Assembly: GCA_947396885.1 (NCBI GenBank)
Contig: OX377202.1
Coordinates: 13,144,001 to 13,208,000, forward strand
Reading direction: 5' to 3'
From: Heligmosomoides polygyrus polygyrus
Taxonomy: Eukaryota; Nematoda; Chromadorea; Rhabditida; Heligmosomidae
Length of the DNA: 64,000 bases
A program made the translations under genes and the position numbers. This document shows, one piece after another, positions 36,921-49,200 of the stretch (positions are counted from its first letter, which is position 1; every line of letters begins with the position of its first letter). The notes beneath the pieces are model-generated. The model ran no database searches. It saw nothing but the letters and a program-made list of their open reading frames with translations, and was not told where the DNA came from.

Positions 36921-38556
36921 CCATTTTCATGTCAAATTGGACACTTTTCAAATCCAATTATACACTCTTCTAAGCCGGCATAAGCCTTTTGAAATAAAAC
37001 CGAACTCCTCCAAATCGAAATGATCCTCTTCTACATTAAACTAAAGATTCTCCTTAACGGTTAGAGATAATTTTTTGCTCAATGAAAAAAATAGGTGCGA
37101 AAGTTTAAACTCATTTCCATGTAAGTGAACACATTGTTTAAGTTACACAAAAATTTTTTTTGAGGAAAAATAATTGCTTAAAGTTAATTTTAAAAAACAG
37201 GAAGGCCGCCATTTTTAGTGCCAAAATGGAGATTGTCGGTTCGTCCAAGACGTCGCTATATGCTTACCTCTTTGATGTGCTTTAATTAATTAATTAATTT
37301 ATTTATTTATTTATACACTACAAAGAGTGCGCCTTAAAACAATCAAATACGTCGGAATACTAGGGCAAGTAAAACGAAAATGGTGAAAAAAAAAACAGTA
37401 ATGACCAGACTCAGATGAAAATTACCCATGCCCAGAAAATCGGAGGAAATCGGTTAAGATTTATTCCACAAATGGCTGCATAGGTGTAATCTGCCGTTTT
37501 AAAAAGCGGCTGCTATCCGTACTAGTTGGCCATGGTACCCAAGATCAAATAGTTGTATAGGTCATTGCTGGAGCTTCGGCACACGGGTATGCCAACCACC
37601 CTCGTGGAACCAGCAATTAGGATAGCAGCTGAAACTTAATAAGGCTAGAATACACTACGAGCACAACCAGTAAGTAGAATCCTTATACCGATTTTAGGAA
37701 TTGGATTGAGACTCAGAATGCTATCTTCAACTGATTGCTGATCATTCGAGAAATAAAACATATTAGAAAATAATGGTTATTGAAAGCATGGCAAAGAATA
37801 CTGAACTTGGGAGCTGCAACGATAAAAGCACAAAGGCTAAAAAAGGCAAAATGTAAAGAAGAACACCTAGTCAAGCCACACTAGAAGGAAGTAAAACAAA
37901 TGCCTAAAGAATAAGCAAGGCATGAGGAAAACTGTCTAGTCGCAGAAAGTTGTGGCCAAGCGTATATTGCGACCAAAAATCGTTGAGAAGGTGTAGACAG
38001 GCATAACCATGTGATGGGCGTCGATACTACATCGAGCGAGAATCTGAAACTATTGCTTCACACCTCTTTCTAAGAGCTGTAGTGCATCAAACTTCTCCAA
38101 TTTCTTTTTGAAAATGAAGCTGTTGCTAGATTGCAGAATTTCTGAAGGTAGAACTTCCAACCATCGTGCAACTTTGAAGAACAAAAAGTTAAACAACTTG
38201 GTACTACGGATGTTTGGAATACGTGGGTAGTGTAAGTTGAAACCACCAGTACGAGCACTACACGGCCTAAAAACCCAGTATTTGCTAGACAATATTTAAT
38301 TTTTATTTTTCTCTAAAAATTAAATTTTTATGAAGTTACTACACTTATTGGTTTACGTGAACTAAAAATTTAAAAAAATGTTATACCAAATCTTCCTTGA
38401 ACTTTCTCTTAACATCTTATTGAGTCTGTAGTTTAACCTGCCTGAAGGACATTTCGATTTAGAAGAGTTCGCTTTGATTTCAAAAGTCTTTAAGCTAGCT
38501 TAGAAGAGTGTCCAATTTGGTTTGAAAACTGTCCAATTCAACACGAAAGTTGAATA
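36921..38556. mobile_element. GTCCAATTTGA inverted-repeat element, copy 4, interrupted
   Basis: Left part 36921-37235: TTTTCATGTCAAATTGGACA, CATTAAACTAAAGATTCTCC, TTAGAGATAATTTTTTGCTC, then GCCGCCATTTTTAGTGCC. Right part about 38293-38556: TTAAATTTTTATGAAG, TCTTAACATCTTATTGAGTC, TAGAAGAGTGTCCAATTTGG. The interior between them has been replaced by a minus-strand retrotransposon 3' end. Confidence 0.72.
37275..38292 (-). mobile_element. CR1-like retrotransposon 3' end inserted in copy 4
   Basis: On the minus strand, 38292-38050 reads NLHYPRIPNIRSTKLFNFLF, FKVARWLEVLPSEILQSSNS, FIFKKKLEKFD and stops. This matches the conserved end of CR1/jockey-type RT ORFs (S-F.fR...WN.LP..i). About 770 bp of 3' UTR follow, then GGCGCACTCTTTGTAGTGT and a TAAA/TTAA tail at 37286-37314. 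It is 5' truncated. Confidence 0.7.
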
Positions 38557-38754
38557 AATAGGATTTGTACCCATCCAAACTACTCATCGCAATATCGAGT
38601 CGGTTTCGTGAATCAGAAAAGCGCATTCTTGGTATGTTTAGCCCATGGGGTTAACCCCCACATGCCACTCTCTAGGTTGGTCAGACATCCCAGGCCAGTT
38701 GCCTTACACAAGAACGAGTGATTCCAAAACCTTTTAGAGCTTTCGCTGGAACTA

Positions 38755-39605
38755 TTAGGTTGATCAGAAAGTCTTGGAACACTTTACGCTACTGCCTGTT
38801 AAGCTTGTTAAAGCTCTTACACTTTTGATCTTGTGTGGTGACGTCACAGTACATTCTCGAAGCTTCCTCAAACATACTATATATGGTGGGATATAAGGCC
38901 TCGTCGAGTAGGAATACAGCAACAATGTCAACGATAAGCAGCAGCATCCTACGACCTATCGTCTATTACGAATTTCTGCAAGGCCATTCGCTGCATTCAA
39001 GGAGGAAGTCATTCACTATTCCACAGTGGCCCGTTGGTATCAGCGCTTCAAGGCTGGAGATATCCCTCTCGAAGATCGATCTCGTTCCCGACGCCTGTGT
39101 TGGACTCGGAAGGCATGCTTTGCTGGGAGTTGCTGAATAGTGGGACCACAGTTACAGCATCTGTGGACGTTACCTAGCTCCAGAGCTTGGCCGATACCAT
39201 CCGCCAAAAAACGTCCAGAACGGGAGTATGTCTACCTGCTGCACGAAACCCGCGTCCTCATGTCGAGGGAGTCGCGAGAAAATCCAGGAGTTAGGCTTCT
39301 GCCCATCCACAGTACTCTCCAGACCTCGCTCCTTCTGACTACCACCTGTTCAGAGCTCTGAAGCAGCATCTTCGAGGTACAGAGTTCGATGATCGACGTC
39401 AACTAGAAACGCAGGTTTCTGAATTCTTTTCCTCACAGACCTCGGAATGATGAGGAAAGCATTTGAAAGGCCGCCTGAAAGATCGCGCAGGATCTTAGAC
39501 TTGGATGGGGAATATATCGTGGACTGAGTTTTTGTATATTGTATTATATTTTATCGCATTGTAATATTGTTGTGCTAGTGTTGCAAGACTTTTCGATCAA
39601 CCCAA
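38755..39605 (+). mobile_element. mariner element, internally deleted, with intact ends
   Basis: Ends TTAGGTTGATCAGAAAGTCT and AGACTTTTCGATCAACCCAA, flanked by TA. The N-terminus MSTISSSILRPIVYYEFLQ and AAFKEEVIHYSTVARWYQRF is shifted, then joined to the late catalytic region (KKRPEREYVYLLHETR; third-Asp block broken). The middle of the gene, with the first catalytic Asp, is deleted. Same family as 62280-63791. Confidence 0.87.
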
Positions 39606-39967
39606 TACCTACCATCCTGCCTATCATCATGCATTCATTCATGTCTTCGGTCCCCTGTCACTTCTCGAACTCATTGGGAATGCCCTTGACCTGTGCTGAA
39701 CAATTATCCTGCGACTACTTTGCAATTTCCTAGTTAACTGGAACTGGTTTCGCCACCTTGTTGGCGTCAGAGTGCTTTGACAATGCTGTGCAACAGGCTA
39801 CACACGAATAAAGGAGAGAGGAGAAAGGGCGACGTCGCTAATCGCTTTGTGGATGCGCTGTTCATCCCGCATATACATATAAGACGTGGTAATAGATTTA
39901 TTTTGTATTTGTACAGCATCTTACGGATAGACTTATTGGATTCGGTCGAAAGATTAAATGAGGAGTA
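39606..39967. other. Spacer, nothing recognised
   Basis: No feature seen between the mariner and SINE copy G. Confidence 0.3.
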
Positions 39968-40269
39968 GGATAAGGATAAAGGATAAAGGACGGCGTTACT
40001 CAATCCCTTCTGGGATGCGCCAGCGCATTCTACTTCTAGGGATGTCGTGGAGGCGACATGAATGCGTATTTGGCCACACAATGACTTGCGGGGGCCAGTC
40101 GATGAATAAATCAGCGCTTTATCCTTCCCAGATAAGTCTGGTACCAATTCACCGACCCCGGAGGGATGGAAGGCTTGGTTGGCCTGGGGAGGGGGGGGGG
40201 AAATCCGAACCAGGAACCTGGTATCGGGTGCACGCGACAGTCGCGCCTCCTCCGACTGCGCTACATCCC
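39968..40269 (-). mobile_element. tRNA-derived SINE, copy G
   Basis: Inverted copy with a long tail (GGATAAGGATAAAGGATAAA), GCGCATTCTACTTCTAGGGA, GAATGCGTATTTGGCCACAC, and the head ending CCGACTGCGCTACATCCC. A run of ten G at 40191-40200 lies in the head-proximal part. Confidence 0.88.
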
Positions 40270-40990
40270 AAATGAGGAGTACCTGATGTTTTTGTGGATT
40301 TCGCACCATACTATGGTTATGTTTAAATGAATGAATAAATAAACGAGTAAATGATCGTTCCGCTGTCGCCAATATATCCAACTCGATCCTTCTTGCCTCG
40401 TCATTTAGAATATGTACAGAGACAGGAGGTATCTTTTACGAAAAGCGAAGTGGGTATAGGTCTGGTTACAAAGCTTTTTCTTCTCTTCAATAGAGAATTA
40501 GATAATTATAGTAGAAATATGGAAACAAGAGTAACGATTTCGAATCAGAGAAATGCTTTCTTTCTGTACCTAAAAGGAAAATTGTTTAAAGAGCAGCATC
40601 TATCTGGATCTAAGGTGAGAGGATGGTATTACCTCACAGATTTCACGTGCTTGTGGACGAACTTGCAAATGTTTTTCACGAAGATGATGAAGCATTTCCT
40701 CCCAATAGTTTTCTATTCAGAATAGAATGGCAGATAGCCCTTATTTCGAGGCTACTAGCGTCTACGAGCAACTCTCTAGATGGACGAGATTGCAGCGGGG
40801 CCAAGAGAGCTAATGCTAGGAGCACTGAGATTTCGGTGAAAACGTCTTCTTTAGACGTATTTTGCTCATTTGATAAACAGTTAGTTTATTGCTTTATTAT
40901 TTATTTATTATATTTATTTATTTTATCATACTAATTTTATTTTATCATTTTAATTTATTACGTATTATTTATTGTTCTTTATTTCCCATC
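40270..40990. other. Spacer, AT-rich
   Basis: No gene assigned. A 124-codon open frame at 40351-40725 has no recognisable motif. TTTAT-rich low-complexity sequence lies at 40890-40985. Confidence 0.3.
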
Positions 40991-41292
40991 TGGGCGCGTG
41001 TAGCGCAGTCGGAGGAGGCGCGACTGTCGCGTGCACCCGATACCAGGTTACTGGTTCGGATTTCCCGCCCAGGCCAACCAAGCGTTCCATCCTTCCGGGG
41101 TCGGTGAATTGGTACCAGACTTGTCTGGGAAGGATAGAGCGCTGACTTGTTCATCGGCTGGCCACCGCAAGTCATTGTATGGCCAAATACGCATTCATGT
41201 CGCCTCCACGACATCCCGCAGAAGTAGAATGCGCTGGCGCATCCCAGAAGGGATTGAGTAACGCCGTCCTTTATCCTTTTATCCTTTATTTC
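40991..41292 (+). mobile_element. tRNA-derived SINE, copy H (reference copy)
   Basis: The head GGGCGCGTGTAGCGCAGTCG contains box A (TAGCGCAGTCGG, 41001) and box B (GGTTCGGATTTCC, 41053) at tRNA-like spacing. The tRNA-unrelated body follows (CGTTCCATCCTTCCGGGGTC; TGGTACCAGACTTGTCTGGG; CGCCTCCACGACATCCCGCA), then the tail TTTATCCTTTTATCCTTTAT. About 300 bp, Pol III type, non-coding; presumably mobilised by a LINE in trans. At least ten full or partial copies lie in this window on both strands. Confidence 0.92.
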
Positions 41293-44200
41293 CCATCTAT
41301 GAGACCCAGAAGAAGGCGTTCACACCAAAATCTCATCCCGATTGCGTTGTTTTCCCAAAGCGAAACCAACTGCTTTCACTGCTTAACTAGATGTCGGGAC
41401 TGTACGACAATCCATGTCTTCGAGTAGGTTCAGAGCACGAGGTCAGTTACAGTGTTGGATGCTATTGCATCAAGTTGCATGCGCCGCTAGCTCTCACGTA
41501 TCTCTCAGTTTCATTTTTTTAATGTTTTAACTCTCGAGTGTTATGTGCTGTTTTGCGACATTGAAAATCTATTATACTTTATTAAGTGCCGTTGCAGTAT
41601 AATTCTTCAGATTTTTCGCATTATTTCCATTAAGATTTACTGTCATAAATGAAAATTTAGTTAACCTATGACAGAATAGAAACCGACTGACTTGAAACAA
41701 AATTGCACACAACAATGAAGATTAGTCCAGAAAGTGGTTTAGTTGTGTGGAAATGTGAATTCTGATTGTCCAGTTTTATACGTGCGGATAAATCGTGATC
41801 ATATTGAAATCGTAGTGTGAGCGACACACTTCCTTGCTGACCTGTTCATACATAACCTTCATGAAACCTAAAAGGGAAAGTACAAGAACGTGGCTTCGGG
41901 TCATTTCACTACTTATTTCGAAATCTAAGTAGTCCTTCATTCCTCTTTTGGGGATCGGTAAATTTGCACAAACCGTCACAATTTACATCTAAAATATTAC
42001 ACAAATGACATCTCTTAAAGAGAGAAAGCTAACACCTAATAGGGTCCTCTAATAATCATTCGTTACGATGCGTTTTATGAGTTTATTGAAGAGCTGCATA
42101 CATTCGCAGGTGTTAACCGTCGCGCGAGACACCTAGCGGATATGAAAGCTATGGGGGTCGTGCGTTCTACCCCCCTCCCACCGGCGCGCCCATCTCACCC
42201 CGCTCGCTGCACCGCCTACTCGGTCGAGTTGCCCCGCGCGCCTCCTAGACCGCGGCGCGTCTCCTCTCAGCTGTTTTCGCTCGTCTCCCGCTGTGTTCGA
42301 CTCATGGCCGTCGTTTTTTCAATGTCTGACCATTTTCACGCTTGTTCCTATCGTTTTGTGATTGTGTTTATGCTTGCTATGTGTCTAAACTCATCTGCTT
42401 TACTTTCTTTCATGCGTGAATGTCCGTGAGGTGAATAGAATTATTGAACATAAGCTCTTTTCCTTCAAAAGTGCTTGTTTCAGATGCGATGGACGGAAAG
42501 CAACTAGACGGGTGTCCAGATTACCATTAGAAGAGCTACTCATGCGGCTCTTATAGGAAATTTCAGGCGTGCATGCAAATGCAGTTTTATCTCTTCGTTT
42601 CGATTATAGATCCGCGTCTTATGTGCTTCCTAAATGGACAAGGGAGGAAACTCCAGGATGTAGGCAATTTTAACACGGATGCGTCGCTTGATCCACACCC
42701 TGGAGTCCCTTCCCCTGCCTAAATCTGTGCTCTCCTCCGCTGACGCGGAGAAGAGTACAGAACACAGCTGCAGCATTACTTGTTTGTTTTCTTCACTATC
42801 AGTGTGCCTTGTCTCGTTTTCTTGGTGTCGGTGACACTTTTTATAAGGTGACCCCCCTCCCGGACCCTATTTGCGACCATTGCTCTAGTCCCCGCAAACG
42901 CATGTTTCCTTTTACGATTGTATTGAGACGTGCTAAACGTGCTTAGCATCTTAAATCGTTTTTGGCAAGTTCTGTGAATTGTTTCGAAAATCTTCAATAT
43001 ATACATTTGGAGAATTGATAAGTTCTCTAGATGCATGTATTGTATTATAGAAATACTAATCCTTATTTTACCACCATAATCTTGTGTTTGGTTGGGGGGG
43101 GGGCGGTGCAGTATTAAAAACACTCCCGCCTCAACCACAATTTGTGACGGTCATGGTTGTCTCATCTCTCGCTACCACGTAGGATTAGAACGGGGTTTAG
43201 GAGAAACATAATCAGCGAAGATGGGCCCCGAGATGGGGATTATCTTACGCTCAATTGTTATACACCATCGAAACGCAAGTGAATGTCTGTCCACATCTGT
43301 CTCCTGCGACCACTTCCTGTAGCGATCTCGATGGGGCAGAAGTACGCTCAGTACCGGTTTGGGCGCTATAGGAGTTTGGAGAGGTGGGCGTGGTGTGGAC
43401 TTCTGACGATGAATTTTTCTTGCCTTTCCTATACCAGGATTCATTATTCTGGCGTAATCCTAGTTTAAGCCGGGTCCCTGCTAGGAGAAAGCGAAATATT
43501 CTACACTACCGCAGTCTGTCTGTCGAAAATATCCAAGCCTACCAGACCCCGTACCCCCCCCCCCCCCCCTCCCCATCTCCTATTTCGCCCCGATTTGTTT
43601 TACCACACGAAGTGGGCATAGCCTTAACAATATTGTGTCCATGAAACTTCGACTTTTGACATTACTTTCTTGCTTTTCTGGTCTGCGCTAGTGAGCACCT
43701 CATTCTACCTTCCACAACGGCGGAACATCGAAAATAAGCAATTATTAAAGGACAATACACTGAACAAGCCTATGAGATCACGGTGTTTTGTAAATTTTCG
43801 CTCGAGGGCTGCGTTAGCGGAGCACAACACGTTCGAAGCAAAACAGAAGAATATTTGCTACTAAATAAGTGTTAGGGCGCCTTCCCATGTGCACCCATAT
43901 GCTTTCAGGCATGTTTCATTGACATTGCTCTCAAGTCTTAAGATAAAAGAATGTAATTTCAGGTTACGTTGTTCCTCCATCAATCCCCGGAAGGACATGT
44001 CGAGTGCAAGATAGCGTCGTTGATTCTTTTTTGCAAAATGTCCTTGTTTTTAATTTGTTCGAGGTTTTTGACTTCATTTTGTAACCGTTGTGGGAAAACA
44101 CAACATTTTTATTGATTTTTTATTGATCATTGTACATTTTAAAGACGAATAAATATACGTGACTGCAGCATGCGCCAAATCGCTCTAGTGGAAACCTGAA

Positions 44201-44570
44201 AAATCCTGTGTAGAAGCCTTGTAACCATTTAGAGACTAGAAGGTAAACAAAAACAAATACTTTATCTATAAGCTTGATTTGCTCGATATGAAACGGGACA
44301 TGCGTTTGCAGTATCGTTCTATCTCCCGAGTGGTTACTCCTTATTCTGGAGCAGCCGCACTCGGAAACGTGACGCCTAAGGTCCCTCCTTCTTATGCGTA
44401 TTTCCGCTGCTGGATGCTAAAAAGAGGGTACTTGTGATCGCAGTCAGATGTTATCTAAGCGCTGCGAACCTGCTCATGATCTAATAGCTTTCCGAATGAT
44501 CTTGCATTGACGGCATGGAGATGTTGGACGAGACACCGTAGAGATGGTTGCTTACTTCCCAGAGCCGTTC
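41293..44570. other. 3.3-kb stretch without recognised genes
   Basis: Contains a GC-rich patch at about 42150-42310 (CCCCTCCCACCGGCGCGCCC), a ten-G run at 43094-43103 and a 16-C run at 43554-43569. A frame at 42142-42429 has a hydrophobic C-terminal part (FVIVFMLAMCLNSSALLSF) but nothing identifies it. This is the longest stretch here where a host gene with small exons could have been missed. Confidence 0.35.
43554..43569. repeat. Poly-C tract (16)
   Basis: Sixteen consecutive C, the longest G/C mononucleotide run in the window. Confidence 0.9.
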
Positions 44571-46330
44571 TTAGACAACTAAAAACTGTGACATTAATAC
44601 GGTCAAGTACGATATCACGTCCAGCTCACCTATGAAATGTCTCTGCCACAATGTCTTTGTAGCCCTTAGAACGTCCAATCCCCACTTGTTCCACATACCC
44701 TCGAACGGGCCGTCAAACCAGGTCTCCTGCAAGTAATCAAGGAAGAACAAACATCCAGAGTATGCAGGGTGGTGCCTGTTAACAGGGACCTCGGTCAGAG
44801 CGGATACCCTCTCATAAAGGTGCTGTGGTAGGAAAACAACTCCTATCAGGATTCTCCACCACCTTCTTACCCTACCGCTTCGCTCGCGCCCCTTCAAAAA
44901 CTTACGTAACCCCAGTTCATCGCGCTTCCTATTTCAGGCACGAGCGAAGTGAAAGGCGCAACCTTCTACCCTACTACAAACCCTTCTAACAGCCTCAACT
45001 GAGGCGCGCTCAAAATCTAAAACCACGCGTGGCTCCGGCTCCCGTCGACTGATGGTGTCCAGCACTCCTGAAAGCAGATTGCTACACGTGTGGTGCTATG
45101 AAGTTTAAAGTAACGTACCCTTCAGACTTCTCCGAATGAGTGTGTAGACGTACTCGGTCTTCCTGTCTGTCAGTGCAAAGAGAAGCTGACATGGCTGGAT
45201 TAATATTTTTACGCTTAAACATTGAGTGTGCTATTTATGAAGCCTGGTGGAAACCTTGCCGTTGCACACGCCATGAATCGTGTACAACTCTCCATTTCTG
45301 TCTTCGGGATGCATTCCGTCTCCTACCAACATATCCAGCCCGTTTTCGAACGCCTTCTGGAAACATCAAATGCGCTTGTCCATCTCTGAACTCCATTTCC
45401 TGTGCGTACCCTTATAATTTTCTCCGAATAGTAGATGTGCATATCGGGCCTGTGATATTGCAAGAACGGGGTCCCGTCTGCACTTAGGGCCAATGAATCC
45501 GGCACATTCACCATGGTTGCCAACCTATCTTTTCCACATCCCTGCTCCTGAAGAACAATCCAGTTGATACGCTAAAGATAACGCAGCGCTTAGCATGATT
45601 ACCTGTATATTGTGGATCTGAACTTTCCGAAGTCATGGAAATGAAGGAGGGTTGCCCCCTTTTCCTCTGTGGCTGGAAATTGGACATCATATTTTGGGCT
45701 TTGTTGTCATTCCTTTTGCATGCCTACTTACAAAGGTTTCGTGATCTGTCCACCTCCGGGAGGAACCTAGCGTGCTCTACATTTGGTGCGCTGCTGGCGT
45801 ATCTATCGTTGCTTCTCCACTGCTGACATTTCTGCAGAAGAATTGAAACCACTATCAAGCTGAATTTGGAATGAAGTGAGTCCTTAATTACCTCATAGAA
45901 TGTCCTCCTGCTTCTTTCCTTCAGCCACCTCGAAGGAAGACATGCGTGAGGGAGAGAGCACGGATCTACTTCGAACACAACATCACTCACCAGCTAAGAA
46001 CATGATCCACCCTATCGCGGCAGAGTTAGCTACAGATGTGGCAACATACCCTCACACTGGTACATTTTCTGGCCTGTTTAAGACAACCAAGGCAGCGATA
46101 TGTTTTCCCGCTACGATTTGTCTTATGAAGAGAAAAGGAGTAGCAGTTTTGCTGCCCCGGGATCTTGTAGATGAGTACGGAGTGGTCTCCGTACTTACTT
46201 TTATCCTGGAAGCCAACAAAACGTCTCTGCCCTGCAATCAGTATTGGGGAATTCTTCGCATGCAAATTCAAATGGTCAGAGGCATGACCGGTCAAGATAG
46301 GAATAGCAGTGCTTACCACTCTCACTAGTT
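44571..46330 (-). pseudogene. MULE (Mutator-like) transposase relic 1
   Basis: Minus-strand blocks run in order. A Cys-containing N-terminal domain comes first (YKIPGQQNCYSFSLHKTNRS, GKTYRCLGCLKQ, 46250-46040). Next are VFEVDPCSLP and RSRRTFYEVIKDS (about 45985-45870), DGMHPEDRNGELYTIHGV (about 45320-45260, first catalytic Asp context), VVLDFERASVEAVRRV (about 45025, second Asp context), GCAFHFARA, RKRDELGLRKFLKG and FLPQHLYERV. Finally LQETWFDGPFEGMWNKW is reached (about 44700). These are the consecutive blocks of nematode MULE transposases. Frames shift repeatedly with stops; inactive. It could be intron-containing in part. Confidence 0.82.
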
Positions 46331-46798
46331 ATACGATTCACCTACAACCCTGAAATGCTTGGCACGTGATCTGAATGTTTCAAAACTTGGAATAATGCCA
46401 ATGCACCTCTTCACTGAAGATTGCTACAGTAAGCGTACTACCTTCAAGTACGTGTGTTTCCTCTTGTGGATCCTCGTATCCACCGTCCTCAACTCCTGAA
46501 CTAGCTTTACTCATGAAGGTTGTAGGATAAAGTGAATACGATCCTATGAGCAACGGTTGCCAATAAATGTGCCTAGCAGACTACCTATCTCATCGTCCTC
46601 TGTCTCCGCGTCTTCTGATTGTTCCACGACGGACTCTAAAAGAACATGCTATGATAGACATGCTGTTGGCTGCAGACTGCTGTATTATATGTTGTGGAAA
46701 CAATACGTACCCGCCTCGACTTCACAAACTCTCCGATTACCACATCCGCACCCTCTGCAACGCATACATGTACGTCGCAATTTAGTCCTTCCCATTAA

Positions 46799-47017
46799 CT
46801 AGAAAAATATGATATAACATGCAGCAGCCTTAGCAGACCGGTACTTCAACAGAGTTTCCGCGTCGAGTTTGCCGACGAAAGCTCGCTGCTCTTCTGAAAA
46901 GTTGTCAGGAACCGCGCAGAAGCTTCCGTCGGCCAGCCTGAGGATGCGGTGTGGGCCAGTTGGCATGATGATTATATCTCCTTCACTGAGGAGCATCACA
47001 TCCGAAACGTCTGACAT
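46799..47017 (-). CDS. Unidentified 72-codon reading frame, possible first exon
   Basis: Starts MSDVSDVMLLSEGDIIIMPT and continues GPHRILRLADGSFCAVPDNF, an acidic-hydrophobic sequence without low complexity. It is not recognised as any family. It lies 470 bp upstream of, and on the same strand as, the MULE relic, so it may be that element's N-terminal exon. It may equally belong to a host gene. No clear donor site decides its end. Confidence 0.35.
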   Translation of the reverse strand: MSDVSDVMLLSEGDIIIMPTGPHRILRLADGSFCAVPDNFSEEQRAFVGKLDAETLLKYRSAKAAACYIIFF

Positions 47018-48329
47018 ACTCTGAAATAATGATTAAAAAGCTTCACAATTTCGTAAAACGCAGTGATTAACAAGTGCAGCAAATATATGCGTTTTGAGCT
47101 TGAAGGTTGAGGGATGTAGAGTCTAAAGAAGATTTCAACTCTTCAAAAAGAAGTGGATATTTCAATCAATTGTCAATCAACAAGGATAGCTTCAATTTCG
47201 GATACTCAAAAGCAAAACCTTTAGGAAAGGACACGTCAGCGCAAGGTGGCACGGACAAGAATCTTAGAAAAGTTCTGTCACGAGCCATCCTGTGCAGATA
47301 TGTACAAGATAGCAGAATGAGAACATTATATGATCAAACAACTCCAGCACGGAGTCAAATGCAAATAGAAGGACTTGCGGAATCGGTTTCTGACGAATCC
47401 TCGGCAGCTGGATAAGGAATAGAGTAGTGAAGGCGATGCAGAATACTCCAGCAGTCGAGCAGCAGGAGGAAGAGAGGGTTGGGGCACGAGTACAGCGAAC
47501 CAAGCATCTCGGTTGCGTTGACGTTTCCGCGCTCCATCGCCCACCGCAAACGCACGACGCTCGCACCGGACATCTCGTCCGCAGCGGGCGCTCCCCCTCC
47601 CCTCGCAACACCCCAATTTAAAGGGCGGGGGGGGGGTAGAACGCTACTCCGCCTGAAAGCTACATATGTACAATGGCATCTAGTCAAACTATCAGCACAC
47701 TGATAATTACCAGTCAAAGGCGGCATCAATTCGCTTCGATGAATTGTAACCTCAGATTACACCGCAAGAATACATACACAAGCCACATCCTGCTTAGAAA
47801 GAGAAAGAGAACAAGACCCATGAAGATACCGCCGGAAAGAGAGAAGGGATGAGTAGTCAAGCAGTTGGGAGGCAAAACGACCGGTTCATTTGTATAAGCA
47901 ACGCCTCCGGATAAGTTATTAAGCGCATTACAGAGGGCATATTAACACAAAACAAGTAATTCAGACGGTACCAGCGGAAAGCAACATCGTCGGACTAGGT
48001 AGCTTTGTCTAACGCTTCCTCCTGACTCGACCTCGAATAGAAAGAGTTAAGAGTAGTAATAGTTAAGAGTTTAGAAGTTAAGAGCAGAGAGTTAAGTCTC
48101 CTTCAAAAAGCATATTATTATTTTATTATTTCCCTATTTCCCTAGAGGAGCTCGTCGCCCTGGAAGGTAGCGCAAGGGCGACCAGCCCAGGACCAACATT
48201 AAACACTGCGCGCGGAGCGAAATGTATGCCATTCCCGCGATGGGCGCGGGAAGCCGGCCGCAACGAAGTTTAATTTGACTGATCGGGCGCGCGCGGCGGA
48301 ATGGCTATGAACTGAGGCACCGCGATAGC
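47018..48329. other. Spacer, nothing firm
   Basis: A ten-G run at 47627-47636; a degenerate AGTTAAGAG repeat at 48040-48100; GC-rich sequence after 48140. No gene recognised. Confidence 0.3.
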
Positions 48330-49200
48330 ATCGCATCGATCAAAGTATGCCCAGGCGTAAAGGCCTCCGCAGACTTCTGCGGCGCTGCCCTATCCTTCAT
48401 CATAGGGCAGGGACGCAGAGCTCGCGGTCAGCTGCGAGCCCAGCGGCGCGTCACCAGTTGGTCCCGATTAGAAAGACTACAGTAGTCGCCGTCCCGCTGA
48501 GCGGCGCCGCTGGCCGGCCGGCAGCCGCCGTTGAGCGGAGTGACTTGTCGATTTCGCCGTCCACCTCCCGCCGCTGGCCGCAGAAGTCTGCGGTGGCTTA
48601 AGGGTATACTCCGGCGCGAGTGTCCGTGGACGGACACGAATCTTGCTGGGACCCAACACCTGGCCACCTGGCCGGACACACCGACGTCCACGACTAGTCT
48701 CCGACGTAGGATGATGTAGCTGGTATAATGCCCATCGCATCGTGGAAGGCAGGCGGCGATGCCGAAACTGGGCGACAATGCAGGTTGGCCGTGTTTCAAA
48801 TTCATCTACAGGTACAGCAACTGCATTGCTCAAGTTTCCAAGGTTCTTTTTAGTTGATGTCAGTATTTAGTTTCTTTTCCAGGAACCTCTGTCGAGATCT
48901 GAAAACGGATCGTGATGCGACGCAGAATCTGGGCCACAGGTTGAGTGTTTCCAAGTTTCGATGAACCTTGCATTAGATGGCGTCATACAGAAATAATAGA
49001 ATTTCATAGGCCTAAGGTATATTCCCGCGGAAGTATCGGAACGGGAATAATTTTGCGGGGGTCCAGCGCGCGCCCAAATAGCCGCAGTTTGCAACAGCCA
49101 TTTTCTGAGGATCGCGGGCGACGGTCGGTGAACGGACTGGTATACTTCCCGTCCACGGAACGACCAACATCCTGGAGGCTGTCGGTCGGCAAACTGTTCT
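48330..49200. repeat. Two diverged copies of a GC-rich repeat
   Basis: Around 48600 (AAGGGTATACTCCGGCGCGA; TTGCTGGGACCCAAC) and 49012 (AAGGTATATTCCCGCGGAAG; TTGCGGGGGTCCAGC) the sequence is related over about 60 bp in the same orientation at roughly 65 percent identity. A segment near 48396 (TCATAGGGCAGGGACGCAGA) recurs near 55207 (CCATAGGGCAGAAACGCAGA). Nature unknown. Confidence 0.35.

Noticed and set aside
42142..42429. Possible membrane or secreted protein
   Set aside because: The hydrophobic C-terminal stretch alone, after a Pro/Arg-rich start from a GC-rich patch, is not enough. No splice context or similarity supports it.
48347..48833. Long overlapping open frames on both strands
   Set aside because: They arise from a GC-rich repeat with few stop codons. 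Composition is Arg/Pro/Ser-rich in all frames and no motif is seen.
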